Source of the DNA: Achromobacter deleyi
Lineage (GTDB): Bacteria; Pseudomonadota; Gammaproteobacteria; Burkholderiales; Burkholderiaceae_B
Reading direction: 5' to 3'
NCBI RefSeq assembly: GCF_902859705.1
Contig: NZ_CADIJO010000007.1
Coordinates: forward strand, 186,001 to 250,000
DNA: 64,000 nucleotides
The position numbers and the translations under genes were made by a program. This document shows, one piece after another, positions 51,024 to 59,228 of the stretch (positions within the stretch are counted from its first letter, which is position 1; each line of letters begins with the position of its first letter). The notes under the pieces are model-generated. The model did not search any database. It had not been told where the DNA came from and was given only the letters and a program-made list of their open reading frames with translations.

Positions 51024-52289
51024 ATGTCCCTGATCGTTCATAAATATGGCGGTACTTCGATGGGCTCGGTAGAGCGCATCCGGAACGTGGCGCGACGCGT
51101 CGCAAAGTGGCACGCTGCCGGCCACCAGGTTGTCGTGGTGCCGTCGGCCATGGCAGGCGAAACCAATCGCCTGCTCGGCCTGGCCCGCGAAATTACGCCC
51201 CAGCCCGACGCGCGCGAGCTCGACATGATCGCCGCCACCGGCGAACAAGCCAGCAGCGGCCTGTTGGCCATCGCGCTGCAAGCCGAAGGCGTGGCCGCCC
51301 GCAGCTACGCGGGCTGGCAAGTGCCGGTGCGCACCGATTCTTCGTTCACCAAAGCGCGCATCACGTCCATCGACGACGCCCGCATCCGCGCCGACCTCGA
51401 CGCCGGCCGCGTGGTCATCGTCACGGGCTTCCAGGGCGTGGACCCGGAAGGCCACATCACGACGCTGGGCCGTGGCGGTTCCGACACCTCGGCCGTGGCC
51501 GTGGCGGCGGCGCTCAAGGCCGACGAATGCCTGATCTACACCGATGTGGATGGCGTCTACACGACCGATCCGCGGGTGGTGCCCGAAGCGCGCCGCATGG
51601 CCGTCGTTTCCTTCGAGGAAATGCTGGAAATGGCGTCGCTGGGCTCCAAGGTCCTGCAGATCCGCTCGGTGGAATTCGCCGGCAAATACCGTGTGCCGAC
51701 GCGGGTCCTGTCGTCCTTGACCGACCCGCTCATCCCGCTCGACCAGGAAATGGTTTCGGGCACGCTGATTACTTTTGAGGAAGACGAAAAAATGGAAGCC
51801 GCCGTTGTCTCCGGCATCGCCTTCAGCCGCGACGAAGCCAAAATCACCCTGCTGGGCGTTCCCGACAAGCCCGGCATCGCCTTCTCGATCCTGGGCCCGG
51901 TTGCCGCCGCCAATATCGATGTCGACATGATCGTGCAGAACCAGTCCGTGGCCGGCACGACCGATTTCTCGTTCACCGTGAACCGCAACGAGTTCGCCCG
52001 CGCCGTCGACCTGCTCAAGCGCGAAGTCATCCCCGCCGTGGGCGCTCGCGAGCTGTCCACCGACGAGAAGGTCGCCAAGGTCTCGATCGTCGGCATCGGC
52101 ATGCGCTCGCACGTCGGCGTGGCCAGCCTGATGTTCCAGACGCTTTCGCAAGAAGGCATCAACATCCAGATGATCAGCACCAGCGAAATCAAGACCTCGG
52201 TCATCATCGACGACAAGTACATGGAATTGGGCGTGCGCGCACTGCACAAGGCCTTCGGCCTGGACCAGGCGCCCGCCACCAAGGCCTGA
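51024..52289 (+). CDS. lysC: Aspartate kinase with tandem ACT domains
   Basis: A 421-residue aspartokinase that starts lysine, methionine and threonine synthesis from aspartate. The kinase domain begins SLIVHKYGGTSMG and has VTGFQGVDPEGHITTLGRGGSDTSAVAVAAAL. Two ACT domains (from about residues 265 and 345, with VASLMFQTLSQEGINIQMISTSEIKTSVIID) bind feedback inhibitors, usually lysine plus threonine in this class. The ATG at 51024 was chosen as the family N-terminus. An internal start giving a separate regulatory subunit, as in Bacillus, is not evident. Confidence 0.95.
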   Translation: MSLIVHKYGGTSMGSVERIRNVARRVAKWHAAGHQVVVVPSAMAGETNRLLGLAREITPQPDARELDMIAATGEQASSGLLAIALQAEGVAARSYAGWQVPVRTDSSFTKARITSIDDARIRADLDAGRVVIVTGFQGVDPEGHITTLGRGGSDTSAVAVAAALKADECLIYTDVDGVYTTDPRVVPEARRMAVVSFEEMLEMASLGSKVLQIRSVEFAGKYRVPTRVLSSLTDPLIPLDQEMVSGTLITFEEDEKMEAAVVSGIAFSRDEAKITLLGVPDKPGIAFSILGPVAAANIDVDMIVQNQSVAGTTDFSFTVNRNEFARAVDLLKREVIPAVGARELSTDEKVAKVSIVGIGMRSHVGVASLMFQTLSQEGINIQMISTSEIKTSVIIDDKYMELGVRALHKAFGLDQAPATKA

Positions 52290-52359
52290 GGATCGCAGTT
52301 CCGGCACGATTTTTTTCACGGGCAGGCCCCGCCAGGGGAAAACCGTTAAAAAGTCGTGC

Positions 52360-52365
52360 TAGAAT
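52360..52365 (+). promoter_or_regulatory. Probable -10 element of tRNA-Ser
   Basis: TAGAAT lies 12 bases before the first base of the tRNA. No good -35 hexamer is visible at normal spacing. Confidence 0.4.
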
Positions 52366-52377
52366 CTCGTTCTCTTC

Positions 52378-52470
52378 GGAGATGTGCCCGAGAGGCTGAA
52401 GGGGCTCCCCTGCTAAGGGAGTATGTGGCTAAAAACTGCATCGTGGGTTCGAATCCCACCATCTCCGCCA
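52378..52470 (+). tRNA. tRNA-Ser (anticodon GCU)
   Basis: A 93-base class II tRNA with long variable arm. The acceptor stem pairs GGAGATG with CATCTCC, the discriminator is G and CCA is encoded. The anticodon stem CTCCC/GGGAG closes the loop CTGCTAA, giving anticodon GCT, which reads serine codons AGC and AGU. The T arm is GTGGG-TTCGAAT-CCCAC. A strong terminator follows 30 bases downstream. No integrated element is visible at the 3' end. Confidence 0.97.
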
Positions 52471-52500
52471 GATTCTCAGCCTGGCTTTGCCAAGCTGAAT

Positions 52501-52535
52501 AAAAGCCCGCAGAACTTTCGTTCTGCGGGCTTTTT
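52501..52535 (+). terminator. Intrinsic terminator after tRNA-Ser
   Basis: A 14-bp stem (AAAAGCCCGCAGAA with TTCTGCGGGCTTTT, loop CTTTCG) ends in a T run to 52535. Confidence 0.93.
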
Positions 52536-52558
52536 CGTTTGGCGCTGCCGTCAGCCGA

Positions 52559-52882
52559 CTACTTGATCTTGCTGCAACGAAACGCCTCGATGCCTTTCTC
52601 GACGTAGTGCGGTTCACGCGCGCAGGCGGCGCGCATGGCCTGGTTGGCCAGGGTCATCAGGTTGGCGGCGTTGGTCATGGCTTCCAGGCCGTCCTGGCTG
52701 GCGCCGATCTTGTCGTAGCGTGCCTTGTACTTCTCGGCTTGTTCGCCATAGGCAAAGGCACGCATCACGTCGGCATAGGCGATGGCGCGCGAGATGTCGC
52801 CGGGCGTGGGCTTCTTTTCGGCGGCGAAGGCGGGGCTGGCCAGCAAGGCCAGGGCGATCAAGGGAGCGAAGGTGGCTTTCAT
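52559..52882 (-). CDS. Small exported protein, function unknown
   Basis: A 107-residue protein with signal peptide (MKATFAPLIALALLASPAFAAEKK). The mature part is helical (ISRAIAYADVMRAFAYGEQAEKYKARYDKIG) and has two Cys (CAREPH and FRCSKIK) that may form a disulphide in the periplasm. An ATG three codons upstream at 52891 is an equally possible start; neither has a good ribosome site. It lies 82 bases after the lipoprotein gene on the same strand. I do not recognise the family. Confidence 0.65.
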   Translation of the reverse strand: MKATFAPLIALALLASPAFAAEKKPTPGDISRAIAYADVMRAFAYGEQAEKYKARYDKIGASQDGLEAMTNAANLMTLANQAMRAACAREPHYVEKGIEAFRCSKIK

Positions 52883-52964
52883 GGTCGTCATCGGGAATGG
52901 GTTCGCGGGTTGTCCGAGGTGGGGCGGGCTGGCGGCCGCAGGGGCGGCGCGCGGCGCGTTGCCA

Positions 52965-53372
52965 TCACCACATCTTGCATGTCGTGCCGTGGTTGACGAG
53001 GTCGCCGCCGACGACGATGCCTTGCTCGTTGACGTGGAGCATGGTGTAGCAACTGGCCACGCCCGTGCGCCGTTGATAGATGGTGCCGGTGTTGTTGCCG
53101 AAGCCGTAGCTGACGCCGCCGGGCGGAGGCACGTAGAAGGTGCCGACGGCTTCATCCCACGAGACTTCGCCGGAGGTCTGCCACTGGTAGACCAGTTGGC
53201 CGACCGGCAGGTCGTCGCTGGCGTAGACGCGATCGGGGACGCCCCATTCGGCCACGATGTCGTTCACGGGTTTGCCCTTGTGGCGCATCATCGCCACGTC
53301 CCAGGTGGTGCAGCCGCTCAGCACGGCGCCGATCAGGCCGGCCAGCAGGGCCTTGAAAAAGCTGAATCGCAC
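52965..53372 (-). CDS. Outer-membrane-type lipoprotein, function unknown
   Basis: A 135-residue lipoprotein. The lipobox is LSGCTTW with Cys at about residue 21. The mature part (VNDIVAEWGVPDRVYASDDLPVGQLVYQWQTSG) resembles the SmpA/OmlA or OsmE type, in which a small fold begins with a conserved turn after GxPD. AAGGA stands before the GTG at 53372. It is similar in design and length to the lipoprotein at 58225-58632, so the two may be paralogues; both have WGVP/LGVP, a Tyr-Thr/Gln-Trp segment and a late Cys. Confidence 0.7.
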   Translation of the reverse strand: MRFSFFKALLAGLIGAVLSGCTTWDVAMMRHKGKPVNDIVAEWGVPDRVYASDDLPVGQLVYQWQTSGEVSWDEAVGTFYVPPPGGVSYGFGNNTGTIYQRRTGVASCYTMLHVNEQGIVVGGDLVNHGTTCKMW

Positions 53373-53708
53373 GTTTGTTTTCCTTGTTCAGATGCCAGAC
53401 AGGTTCCCTACGCGCCGCATCATGCCAGCAGCTTGTGCGTCTGGCGAGAGGGGGTGTGGCGTGGATTCAACAGCCTGTTCGCACCCCTTTTTAGCCCGCG
53501 AATCGGTTTTGCCGGGGTTCCCATTGGGCAAGGTTCGGGGAAAGCGAGGGCGCTTCATAGCGCGGCAGGCACTCACGAGCGCGTGGCCAGGCGTCAGGCG
53601 CAGACGGGGTGTTCGCCGCGCCGTTCTGATTTATTTACTTTTGTTACGCGGCCCGGTACATGCGGCATCCTTAATGGGAACCCGCAGGGCCGCGGACCGA
53701 AGCCTCGT
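53373..53708. other. 336-base intergenic region
   Basis: This gap lies downstream of the siderophore receptor gene and upstream of the lipoprotein gene, both on the minus strand. I see no gene, clear terminator or conserved operator in it. The stretch 53628-53650 is AT-rich (ATTTATTTACTTTTGTTA) and could hold a promoter. Confidence 0.5.
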
Positions 53709-56072
53709 TCAGAACGTGTACCTCGCCGTGAGCAGGAACGATCTCGGGGTGCCGAAATGGTTGTTGTCCTGGGTGCTGCCGATCGCCTGGTAGTAGTACT
53801 TGTCGAACAAGTTGTAGACGTTCAGGCGCAGGTCGAGCTGCGGGCTGGCGCGATACGCGACTACGGCGTCCCAGATGCTGTAGCCGGCTTGGCGTACGTG
53901 ATAGGCCGGCAGGCTGATAGCGCTTTGCATGCGCACGGCGCCGCCCACGCGCCAAGCGTTCAGCGACCCTGGCAGCGTGTACATGGTGGATAGCTTGAAC
54001 AGATGGCGTGGGGTCTGCGTATCGTAGGGCGCGCCGGCCGGGTTGCTGCCCGAGGCTTCCAGGTATTTGGATCGATTGAAGGTATAGCCGGCCGAAATCT
54101 GCCAGCCGGGCGTGAGGGCGCCGGCCACCTCGACCTCAAAGCCCCGGCTCTCGACCTTGCCCGAGGGCGCGTAGCACTCGATCACTCCGGGGGCGCAAGC
54201 GGATGTTTCCAGCGCGACGGGCCGGTTGCGCTGGCGAATCTGGAACACGGCGGCGCTGGCGTTCAGACGGCCGTCGAAGTACTCGCCTTTGACGCCCGCC
54301 TCCAGGTTGGTGCCGATGACGGGGGCCAGCGGCGTGCCGCTGGCCGACTGGCTGCCTTGCGGCTGGAACACGCTGGTCCAGCTCGTGTAGACGGAGTGAT
54401 GCGAGTCCAGGTCGTAGATCAGCCCCGCGTAGGGCGTGAGCTCGTGATTGACCGTGTAGCCGGCCGGCGGGCTGACGTAGTCGCCCGACTTCAGCATCAT
54501 GTCGTACGCGTACCAGTCCAGCCGTGCGCCCAGCATGAGGGTGAGCGGGTCCGCCAGGCTCAGGCGGGTGGTGGCGTATCCGCTCACCTGGCGTTGGTAG
54601 CCTTTGCGCGACCAGGGATAGTCGAACTGCGGCTTGGCTACAGCGCTGGAATTCCAGCTTTCGGGATCCACGGTCATGTCGTAGGCGCTCGGCCATCCGC
54701 CGGGACCGTCGTTGTCGCGGTTTTTCAGGAAGCTGCCGCCCAGCACGAGTTCGTGCTTGCGTCCCAGCAGCGTGAAGGGGCCGCTGAGATAGGCGTCCAG
54801 GCTGTACTGCGTCTTGTCGTAGTCATACTGTCCGAGCCTCTGGCCGAAGTATTCGGAGTCTTCCAGGGGATAGAGATAACTGCCAAGCATGTTCATGCGT
54901 GCGCGCAGCGTGCGCGCCGTGACTTTGCCGGACCAGCCGCTGTCGAAACGGTGGTCTAGCTCGGCGAAGAAGCTGGTGTTCTCCTTGTTCCAGTAGGCCC
55001 AGTCCGGCGAGAGGCGGGTGGATCGCTTGAAGTCGTAGAAGCTGCCGTCGCGCCGGGTGGGCAGGCCATTCCAGTCGGCACCAGGGCTGTCTTCGCGGTT
55101 GTAGTAGCCGCCGATGCTGAGCGTGGTGCGGGCGGTGATGTCGGCCTCGATCGTGCCGTAGTACAGCTGGCGCTGGTGTTCGTAGGCTTTTTTGAAGGTG
55201 TTGGAGTCCTGGTATGAGATGACGCCGCGCGCGCGTACGCTACCGCTCTGGTTCAGCGCACCGCCGCCGTCGACCTCGCCGCGGTAGTTGTCCCAGCTGC
55301 CGGCGCTGGTGGTCACCGAGAATTGCGGGAGGCTCGTGGGACGCTTGCGTACCAGGTTGATGGTGCCCGACGGATTGCCGGCGCCGGTCATCATGCCCGC
55401 GGCACCGCGCAGCACTTCGATGCGGTCGTACATGGCGAGTGTCGCTACGCCCTGGGTGTCGTAGTCGTACGCCAGCGGCACGCCATCGGCCAGAAAGGAA
55501 CTGATCTCGAAGCCGCGCGAGAAGAACTGGGTGCGTTCACCGCCGCCAATCTGGCGTGTCGTCAGGCCAGGCACGTCGCGGGCCACATCGTCGAGAGACT
55601 GAAAGCCGCGGTCTTCGATCTGTTGGCGCGTCACGACGCTGACCGACTGTGGCGTCTCGCGCGGCGACAGCGCCAATTTGGTGGCCGTCGCCATGGAGCC
55701 GGTGGTGTACGAATGGGTGCCTTCGGTGGTCGCGCCCAGGCTGGCCTCTACGGTTACCGGTGCTAGCGTCGCCGTGTTGGAGAGCACGATGGTCAGGGTG
55801 CCGTCCTGCGCTCGGCGCAGTTCCAGGCCGCTGCCACTGAGCGCCCGCGCAGTGGCCTGCTCGACCGTGAACTGGCCGGAAACGGGCGGGGCGGACTTAC
55901 CGGTGACCAGGTGGGCGGGGAACGAGATGACGGCGCCCGCGACGCGTGCGACCTGTGTCAGCGTGATGTCGAGCGGACCTGCGGGCAGATCGTAGTGGCG
56001 CAACGACTGGGCCTGGGTGGCGCCGGCGGCGGCCGCAAGCACGCAAGCGACAGGAAACCTTAGGGACAACAT
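53709..56072 (-). CDS. TonB-dependent siderophore receptor with signalling domain
   Basis: A 787-residue outer membrane receptor for ferric siderophores. The order is: signal peptide to about residue 22; an STN signalling domain (about 27-95, YDLPAGPLDITLTQVARVAGA and GSGLELRRAQDGTLTIV); a plug (about 125-245, SPRETPQSVSVVTRQQIEDRGFQSLDDVARDVPGL, EVLRGAAGMMTGAGNPSGTINLVRKRP); and a 22-stranded barrel ending ARYTF. The STN domain shows that it signals to the FecR-like protein encoded upstream. GGAG is seven bases before the ATG at 56072. The siderophore is unknown; the plug is of the ferrichrome/pyoverdine-like group. Confidence 0.93.
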   Translation of the reverse strand: MLSLRFPVACVLAAAAGATQAQSLRHYDLPAGPLDITLTQVARVAGAVISFPAHLVTGKSAPPVSGQFTVEQATARALSGSGLELRRAQDGTLTIVLSNTATLAPVTVEASLGATTEGTHSYTTGSMATATKLALSPRETPQSVSVVTRQQIEDRGFQSLDDVARDVPGLTTRQIGGGERTQFFSRGFEISSFLADGVPLAYDYDTQGVATLAMYDRIEVLRGAAGMMTGAGNPSGTINLVRKRPTSLPQFSVTTSAGSWDNYRGEVDGGGALNQSGSVRARGVISYQDSNTFKKAYEHQRQLYYGTIEADITARTTLSIGGYYNREDSPGADWNGLPTRRDGSFYDFKRSTRLSPDWAYWNKENTSFFAELDHRFDSGWSGKVTARTLRARMNMLGSYLYPLEDSEYFGQRLGQYDYDKTQYSLDAYLSGPFTLLGRKHELVLGGSFLKNRDNDGPGGWPSAYDMTVDPESWNSSAVAKPQFDYPWSRKGYQRQVSGYATTRLSLADPLTLMLGARLDWYAYDMMLKSGDYVSPPAGYTVNHELTPYAGLIYDLDSHHSVYTSWTSVFQPQGSQSASGTPLAPVIGTNLEAGVKGEYFDGRLNASAAVFQIRQRNRPVALETSACAPGVIECYAPSGKVESRGFEVEVAGALTPGWQISAGYTFNRSKYLEASGSNPAGAPYDTQTPRHLFKLSTMYTLPGSLNAWRVGGAVRMQSAISLPAYHVRQAGYSIWDAVVAYRASPQLDLRLNVYNLFDKYYYQAIGSTQDNNHFGTPRSFLLTARYTF

Positions 56073-56156
56073 GGAACACTCCGAGGATGCGTGAGGACGC
56101 GTTCCTGGTATGTGCATCGCCGCGTAGAAAAAAACACCTGCTGAGCGCTTTTTTTT

Positions 56157-57101
56157 TCAGGCAAGGTCGACCATGACGTACCACCCGCTCAAGCGCTGGA
56201 GCCGGATCGGCAGGGTATTGCGCAGCGCCTCCAGCGCCCGGTCGCTGTCATCGAGCGGGAATAGTCCGGTGACGCGCAGGCGCGCCGCCTGGGGCGAAAC
56301 TCGTAGCCAGCCTGGGCGGTAGCGGGCAAGTGTGTCGATCACGGTTTGCAGGGGAGCATCGTGCACCTCCAGTTCGCCGTGCTGCCAGGCCGCCAGGTAT
56401 TGCTGGCCGGTCTGGGGTGCCTCGATCTGCCGCGCATCGAACCATGCGCTTTCACCGGCCGCCAATGGTTGGTGGGCGCCAGACCGCGTTTGAATCTCGG
56501 CGCTGCCGCTCAGGACAAGGCAGAAGCTGCGGCGGTCCGTGCAGCGCACCATGGCTTGGCCAGGAGTCAGTCTGACCTCGCCTTGCGGCAGGCGCACCTG
56601 CAAGCCGGCCGCGGATGCGACGGTGAACAGCGCGGCGCCGGTGGTCACCTGGACCGCGCTTGCACCGGCCAGCGACGCGGCGCTGCGCGCGTCCAGCTCC
56701 ATCAGGCTGCCGTCGGGCAGGGCCACGCGGCGCCTTTCGCCAGTGCGGGTGACGTAACCCGCCGCCACGTGGCGCACTGGTACATACCGGTCGGCCGCGC
56801 CCGCGCCCAACAACAGGACGCCGCCCGTGAACGCGAGTTTGGCCAGCCGGCGCCGTTGCGCCAGTTGCGGCTGCACCAGCGAGCGCCGTAGCGGATGTCC
56901 GTCTGCGAGCAGACGGATGTTCAGCCGGTGCAGCGTCCCGTCGAGCGCCGCGTTGAGTCGCTGCCAGGCCGTTTCGTGGCTGGGACTCTCGGCCAGCCAG
57001 CGGGCGAAGGCGGCACGGTCCGCCTCGCTTGCCGCGCCGCTGGACAGACAGACCTGCCACTGGATGGCGGCTTCGCGGGTGCGCTGTTCGGCCGGCGTCA
57101 T
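56157..57101 (-). CDS. FecR-family transmembrane sigma factor regulator
   Basis: A 314-residue FecR protein. The N-terminal cytoplasmic DUF4880 segment (about residues 6-55, AIQWQVCLSSGAASEADRAAFARWLAESPSHETAWQRL) should bind the sigma factor. One transmembrane helix lies at about residues 89-106. The periplasmic FecR domain (about 120-215) and a C-terminal STN-like domain receive the signal from the receptor. The ATG at 57101 overlaps the sigma gene stop by four bases. Gene order sigma, FecR, receptor is the classic cell-surface signalling layout. Confidence 0.9.
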   Translation of the reverse strand: MTPAEQRTREAAIQWQVCLSSGAASEADRAAFARWLAESPSHETAWQRLNAALDGTLHRLNIRLLADGHPLRRSLVQPQLAQRRRLAKLAFTGGVLLLGAGAADRYVPVRHVAAGYVTRTGERRRVALPDGSLMELDARSAASLAGASAVQVTTGAALFTVASAAGLQVRLPQGEVRLTPGQAMVRCTDRRSFCLVLSGSAEIQTRSGAHQPLAAGESAWFDARQIEAPQTGQQYLAAWQHGELEVHDAPLQTVIDTLARYRPGWLRVSPQAARLRVTGLFPLDDSDRALEALRNTLPIRLQRLSGWYVMVDLA

Positions 57102-57598
57102 AGGCCGAACACATTGCAGCAGCGGCGAAGCGCCTGGGCGATGTATTTGCGCACCATCGTGGGCGACACGCCCAGGCGCGCCGCGATCTGGACGTGGGTC
57201 ATGCCATCGAGTTGGCTGTACAGAAACGCCATTCGCGCCTTGGACGACAAGCCGTCCAGCGCGGCGTCGAGCGCTTGCAGGGATTGCAGGGTCTGGACGC
57301 GTTCCTCGGCGGAGGGTTCGAGGGCCTCGGGTTGCAGGCGCAACACTTCCAGCCAGGCATTTTCGAGTTCGCGACGGCGCCATAGCCGCCAGGTGATGCG
57401 GCGCGCGATGGTAAGGAGCATCGCGCGCGGTTCGTTCAGGTGTTCCAGCGCGGGCAGGCTCAGCAACTGCGTGAATGTCTCGCCCGCGACATCCTCGGCA
57501 TCTTCGCGATTGCGCAAGCCATTGACAAGGCGGCGCTCCAGCCAGGGATGGTCATTCTTGTAGATGGCTGAAAACCGGCTGTCACGAGTGGAATCCAC
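57098..57598 (-). CDS. FecI-like ECF sigma factor
   Basis: A 166-residue ECF sigma factor. Region 2 has FSAIYKNDHPWLERRLVNGLRNREDAEDVAGETFTQLL (about residues 9-45). Region 4 has the helix-turn-helix MTHVQIAARLGVSPTMVRKYIAQALRRC (about 130-157). It should direct transcription of the receptor gene when FecR signals ferric siderophore. The start is the GTG at 57598; an upstream frame would run through the Fur box. Fe-dependent Fur repression upstream is expected. Confidence 0.88.
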   Translation of the reverse strand: MDSTRDSRFSAIYKNDHPWLERRLVNGLRNREDAEDVAGETFTQLLSLPALEHLNEPRAMLLTIARRITWRLWRRRELENAWLEVLRLQPEALEPSAEERVQTLQSLQALDAALDGLSSKARMAFLYSQLDGMTHVQIAARLGVSPTMVRKYIAQALRRCCNVFGL

Positions 57599-57614
57599 GG
57601 CTGGGGCTGTAAAT

Positions 57615-57638
57615 AAATGGGAATCGTTATCAATTATC
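57615..57638. promoter_or_regulatory. Probable Fur box
   Basis: On the minus strand the stretch contains GATAATTGATAACGATTCCC followed by ATTT. It has two good GATAAT-type hexamers and a partial third, and lies 17 bases before the FecI-like start, where iron repression of such systems is expected. Confidence 0.65.
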
Positions 57639-57728
57639 TCATGGCATGCCCAGAAGCCCAAATGGAACGGTGACAGGCGGGGTTATCGTGGGGTCGTGAA
57701 GACCCGGTGTCCTGAAGGGGGCGTGCTC

Positions 57729-58190
57729 TTAACGATGGGCGGACAGCGTTGCCAGGATCTGGCGGGCCAGTTCGTCGACGCCTTCGTCGCGCTCTGCCTG
57801 GCTGGGCTGCGCCGCCAGGCGCGTCAACTGCGGTTCCACCGCCATGGCGAGGGGGGCGGATGCGCTGACCAGATAGGCCAGAACGTTGTAGGTCCAGATG
57901 GGGTCATCGGACGCGAGGATCGTGCGCACGTGGTCGGCCAACGGCGCGCCGATGCCGGCTAGAAAGGGCGCCAGTACGCGGGCGACGGGCCAGTTGATGT
58001 CCTGCATCCAGACGAGCAGGGCGGGCAATTGCGCGTGCACGGCGGGGTAGCCCGACGCCACGATGATCTCTGCGCCGAGCAGGTCGTGTTTGTCGGTGGG
58101 TACCGCGTTGGCGGGATTGCGGGAGGAGTCTGCGGCGGCAGGCAAGGGGGGCTCCTTGAGTGCCCGGGCCCGGCGCGTTGGCGACGGCAT
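57729..58190 (-). CDS. DUF5071-like protein
   Basis: A 153-residue soluble protein. The segment ALLVWMQDINWPVARVLAPFLAGIG (about residues 55-80) is the core pattern of DUF5071, followed by DDPIWTYNVLAYLV. Such small helical proteins of HEAT-like pattern are found as immunity-like or orphan proteins; no toxin gene is adjacent. It sits 34 bases after the lipoprotein gene on the same strand and upstream of the FecI gene. Confidence 0.7.
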   Translation of the reverse strand: MPSPTRRARALKEPPLPAAADSSRNPANAVPTDKHDLLGAEIIVASGYPAVHAQLPALLVWMQDINWPVARVLAPFLAGIGAPLADHVRTILASDDPIWTYNVLAYLVSASAPLAMAVEPQLTRLAAQPSQAERDEGVDELARQILATLSAHR

Positions 58191-58224
58191 GCGCGGGCCG
58201 GGATCGGATCAGTCGGTCAAGGCG

Positions 58225-58632
58225 TCAGCGGTTCAACGCCTGCGCATACTTGGCACAGGCGTCGACCGTGCCATCGTACGAGATGTTGCGGATGCGTTGC
58301 TGCTCGTCGACTTCGGCTTCGATCTTGCAGGTGGCGCTGGTCTGCACGGTGGTGCCGCCGATGGTGGAGCCGGAGTAGCGCGCGTCGCCGGACTTGGCGG
58401 GGACTTTGCCGGTGGTGTAGCTGGTCGTCGGCTGATACCGCGACACGAGTTCGGTGTTCGTCCAGGTATAGACGTGACGGCCTGCAATGGTGCGCTCGCT
58501 GCTGGGCACGCCCAGGCTGTCCATCGCCAGGGAGACCGGTTGACCTCGCAGGCGAGCGAAGCCGCTGTTCAACTGATCGGTGACGCAGGCCGTAAGCGGT
58601 AGCAGCGCCAGCAGCGCAAGAGTTGCCTTCAC
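58225..58632 (-). CDS. Small lipoprotein, function unknown
   Basis: A 135-residue lipoprotein with lipobox LTACVTD (Cys at about residue 16). The mature part includes VSLAMDSLGVPSSERTIAGRHVYTWTNTELVSR and a late CKIEAEVDEQQRIRNISYDG. It is similar in plan to the lipoprotein at 52965-53372. The start is the GTG at 58632, with GGAG about ten bases upstream; a longer frame has no signal peptide at its start. Two tandem ACCA-N3-TGGT palindromes lie 70-100 bases upstream. Confidence 0.75.
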   Translation of the reverse strand: MKATLALLALLPLTACVTDQLNSGFARLRGQPVSLAMDSLGVPSSERTIAGRHVYTWTNTELVSRYQPTTSYTTGKVPAKSGDARYSGSTIGGTTVQTSATCKIEAEVDEQQRIRNISYDGTVDACAKYAQALNR

Positions 58633-58702
58633 GGTGGGAATTCTCCAGTGTGTGTCCAGGGGGATAGCGTGTGCACCCTGCGATGCACGGTGCGCATGAT
58701 AT

Positions 58703-58733
58703 ACCAAATTGGTAGATTACAGACCAAAATGGT
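58703..58733. promoter_or_regulatory. Tandem ACCA-N3-TGGT operator-like palindromes
   Basis: ACCA-AAT-TGGT (58703-58713) and ACCA-AAA-TGGT (58723-58733) have centres exactly 20 bases apart, about two helical turns. On the minus strand a TATATC hexamer lies next to the first site, so a repressor bound here would cover the lipoprotein promoter. The same pattern (ACCA-ATA-TGGT) occurs at 21980-21990 upstream of hpxZ. Confidence 0.6.
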
Positions 58734-58832
58734 TTGTCTGGAATTTTGCCTGGTACTGGAACTTGGATTGCGCGCGGCGTGGGTCCTGCATGGCTTGCGA
58801 TGGCGTTTGAGTGGGGGCTTACCGATGCGAGA

Positions 58833-59228
58833 CTATGCGTGCAATTGATTGATCGCTTCAATGATGGTGCTGGCCTTTTCAAGAGCAGCCAAGCCAGCCA
58901 TGGCCAAGAAATCCTGCTCTGGCTTGTAGTCCGCGTTGACACGCAGGGCGTAAACCGCCATCAATAGATTTCCTAAAGCGCGGCTTTCGGCTTTTGCTTT
59001 TGCATCGGTGACAGTGGGATAGCGCAATTGGGTATGCAGCATTTCGTGCATGCCCCCCTTCGCATACGCGACACTGCCCGGCGAGGCCAGACGATCGTGG
59101 TAGGCCTTTGCTGCGTGATAGGCGGCATAGTACGCGCGGCTCGCCGTGGCGCGATGTAGCGCTTCCGTATTGCCCTTGATACCGATAGACGAAGCCGCTG
59201 CGAGCAGTTGCCGGGGTGAGCAACTCAT
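58833..59228 (-). CDS. HEPN-domain protein
   Basis: A 131-residue helical protein. SRAYYAAYHAAKAYHDRL (about residues 30-47) and LGNLLMAVYALRVNADYKPEQDF (about 85-107) are the two signature helices of HEPN proteins related to the HepT/COG1895 type. The catalytic RX4-6H motif of toxic HEPN RNases is not intact in the second signature helix, since NADY stands where the histidine is expected. It may therefore be an RNA-binding or regulatory member. It overlaps the upstream gene by four bases (59225-59228), forming a two-gene module. Confidence 0.65.
   Translation of the reverse strand: MSCSPRQLLAAASSIGIKGNTEALHRATASRAYYAAYHAAKAYHDRLASPGSVAYAKGGMHEMLHTQLRYPTVTDAKAKAESRALGNLLMAVYALRVNADYKPEQDFLAMAGLAALEKASTIIEAINQLHA

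Noticed and set aside
52378-52470. Integration site of a mobile element at tRNA-Ser
   Set aside because: No integrase gene and no duplicated tRNA 3' end in the following sequence.
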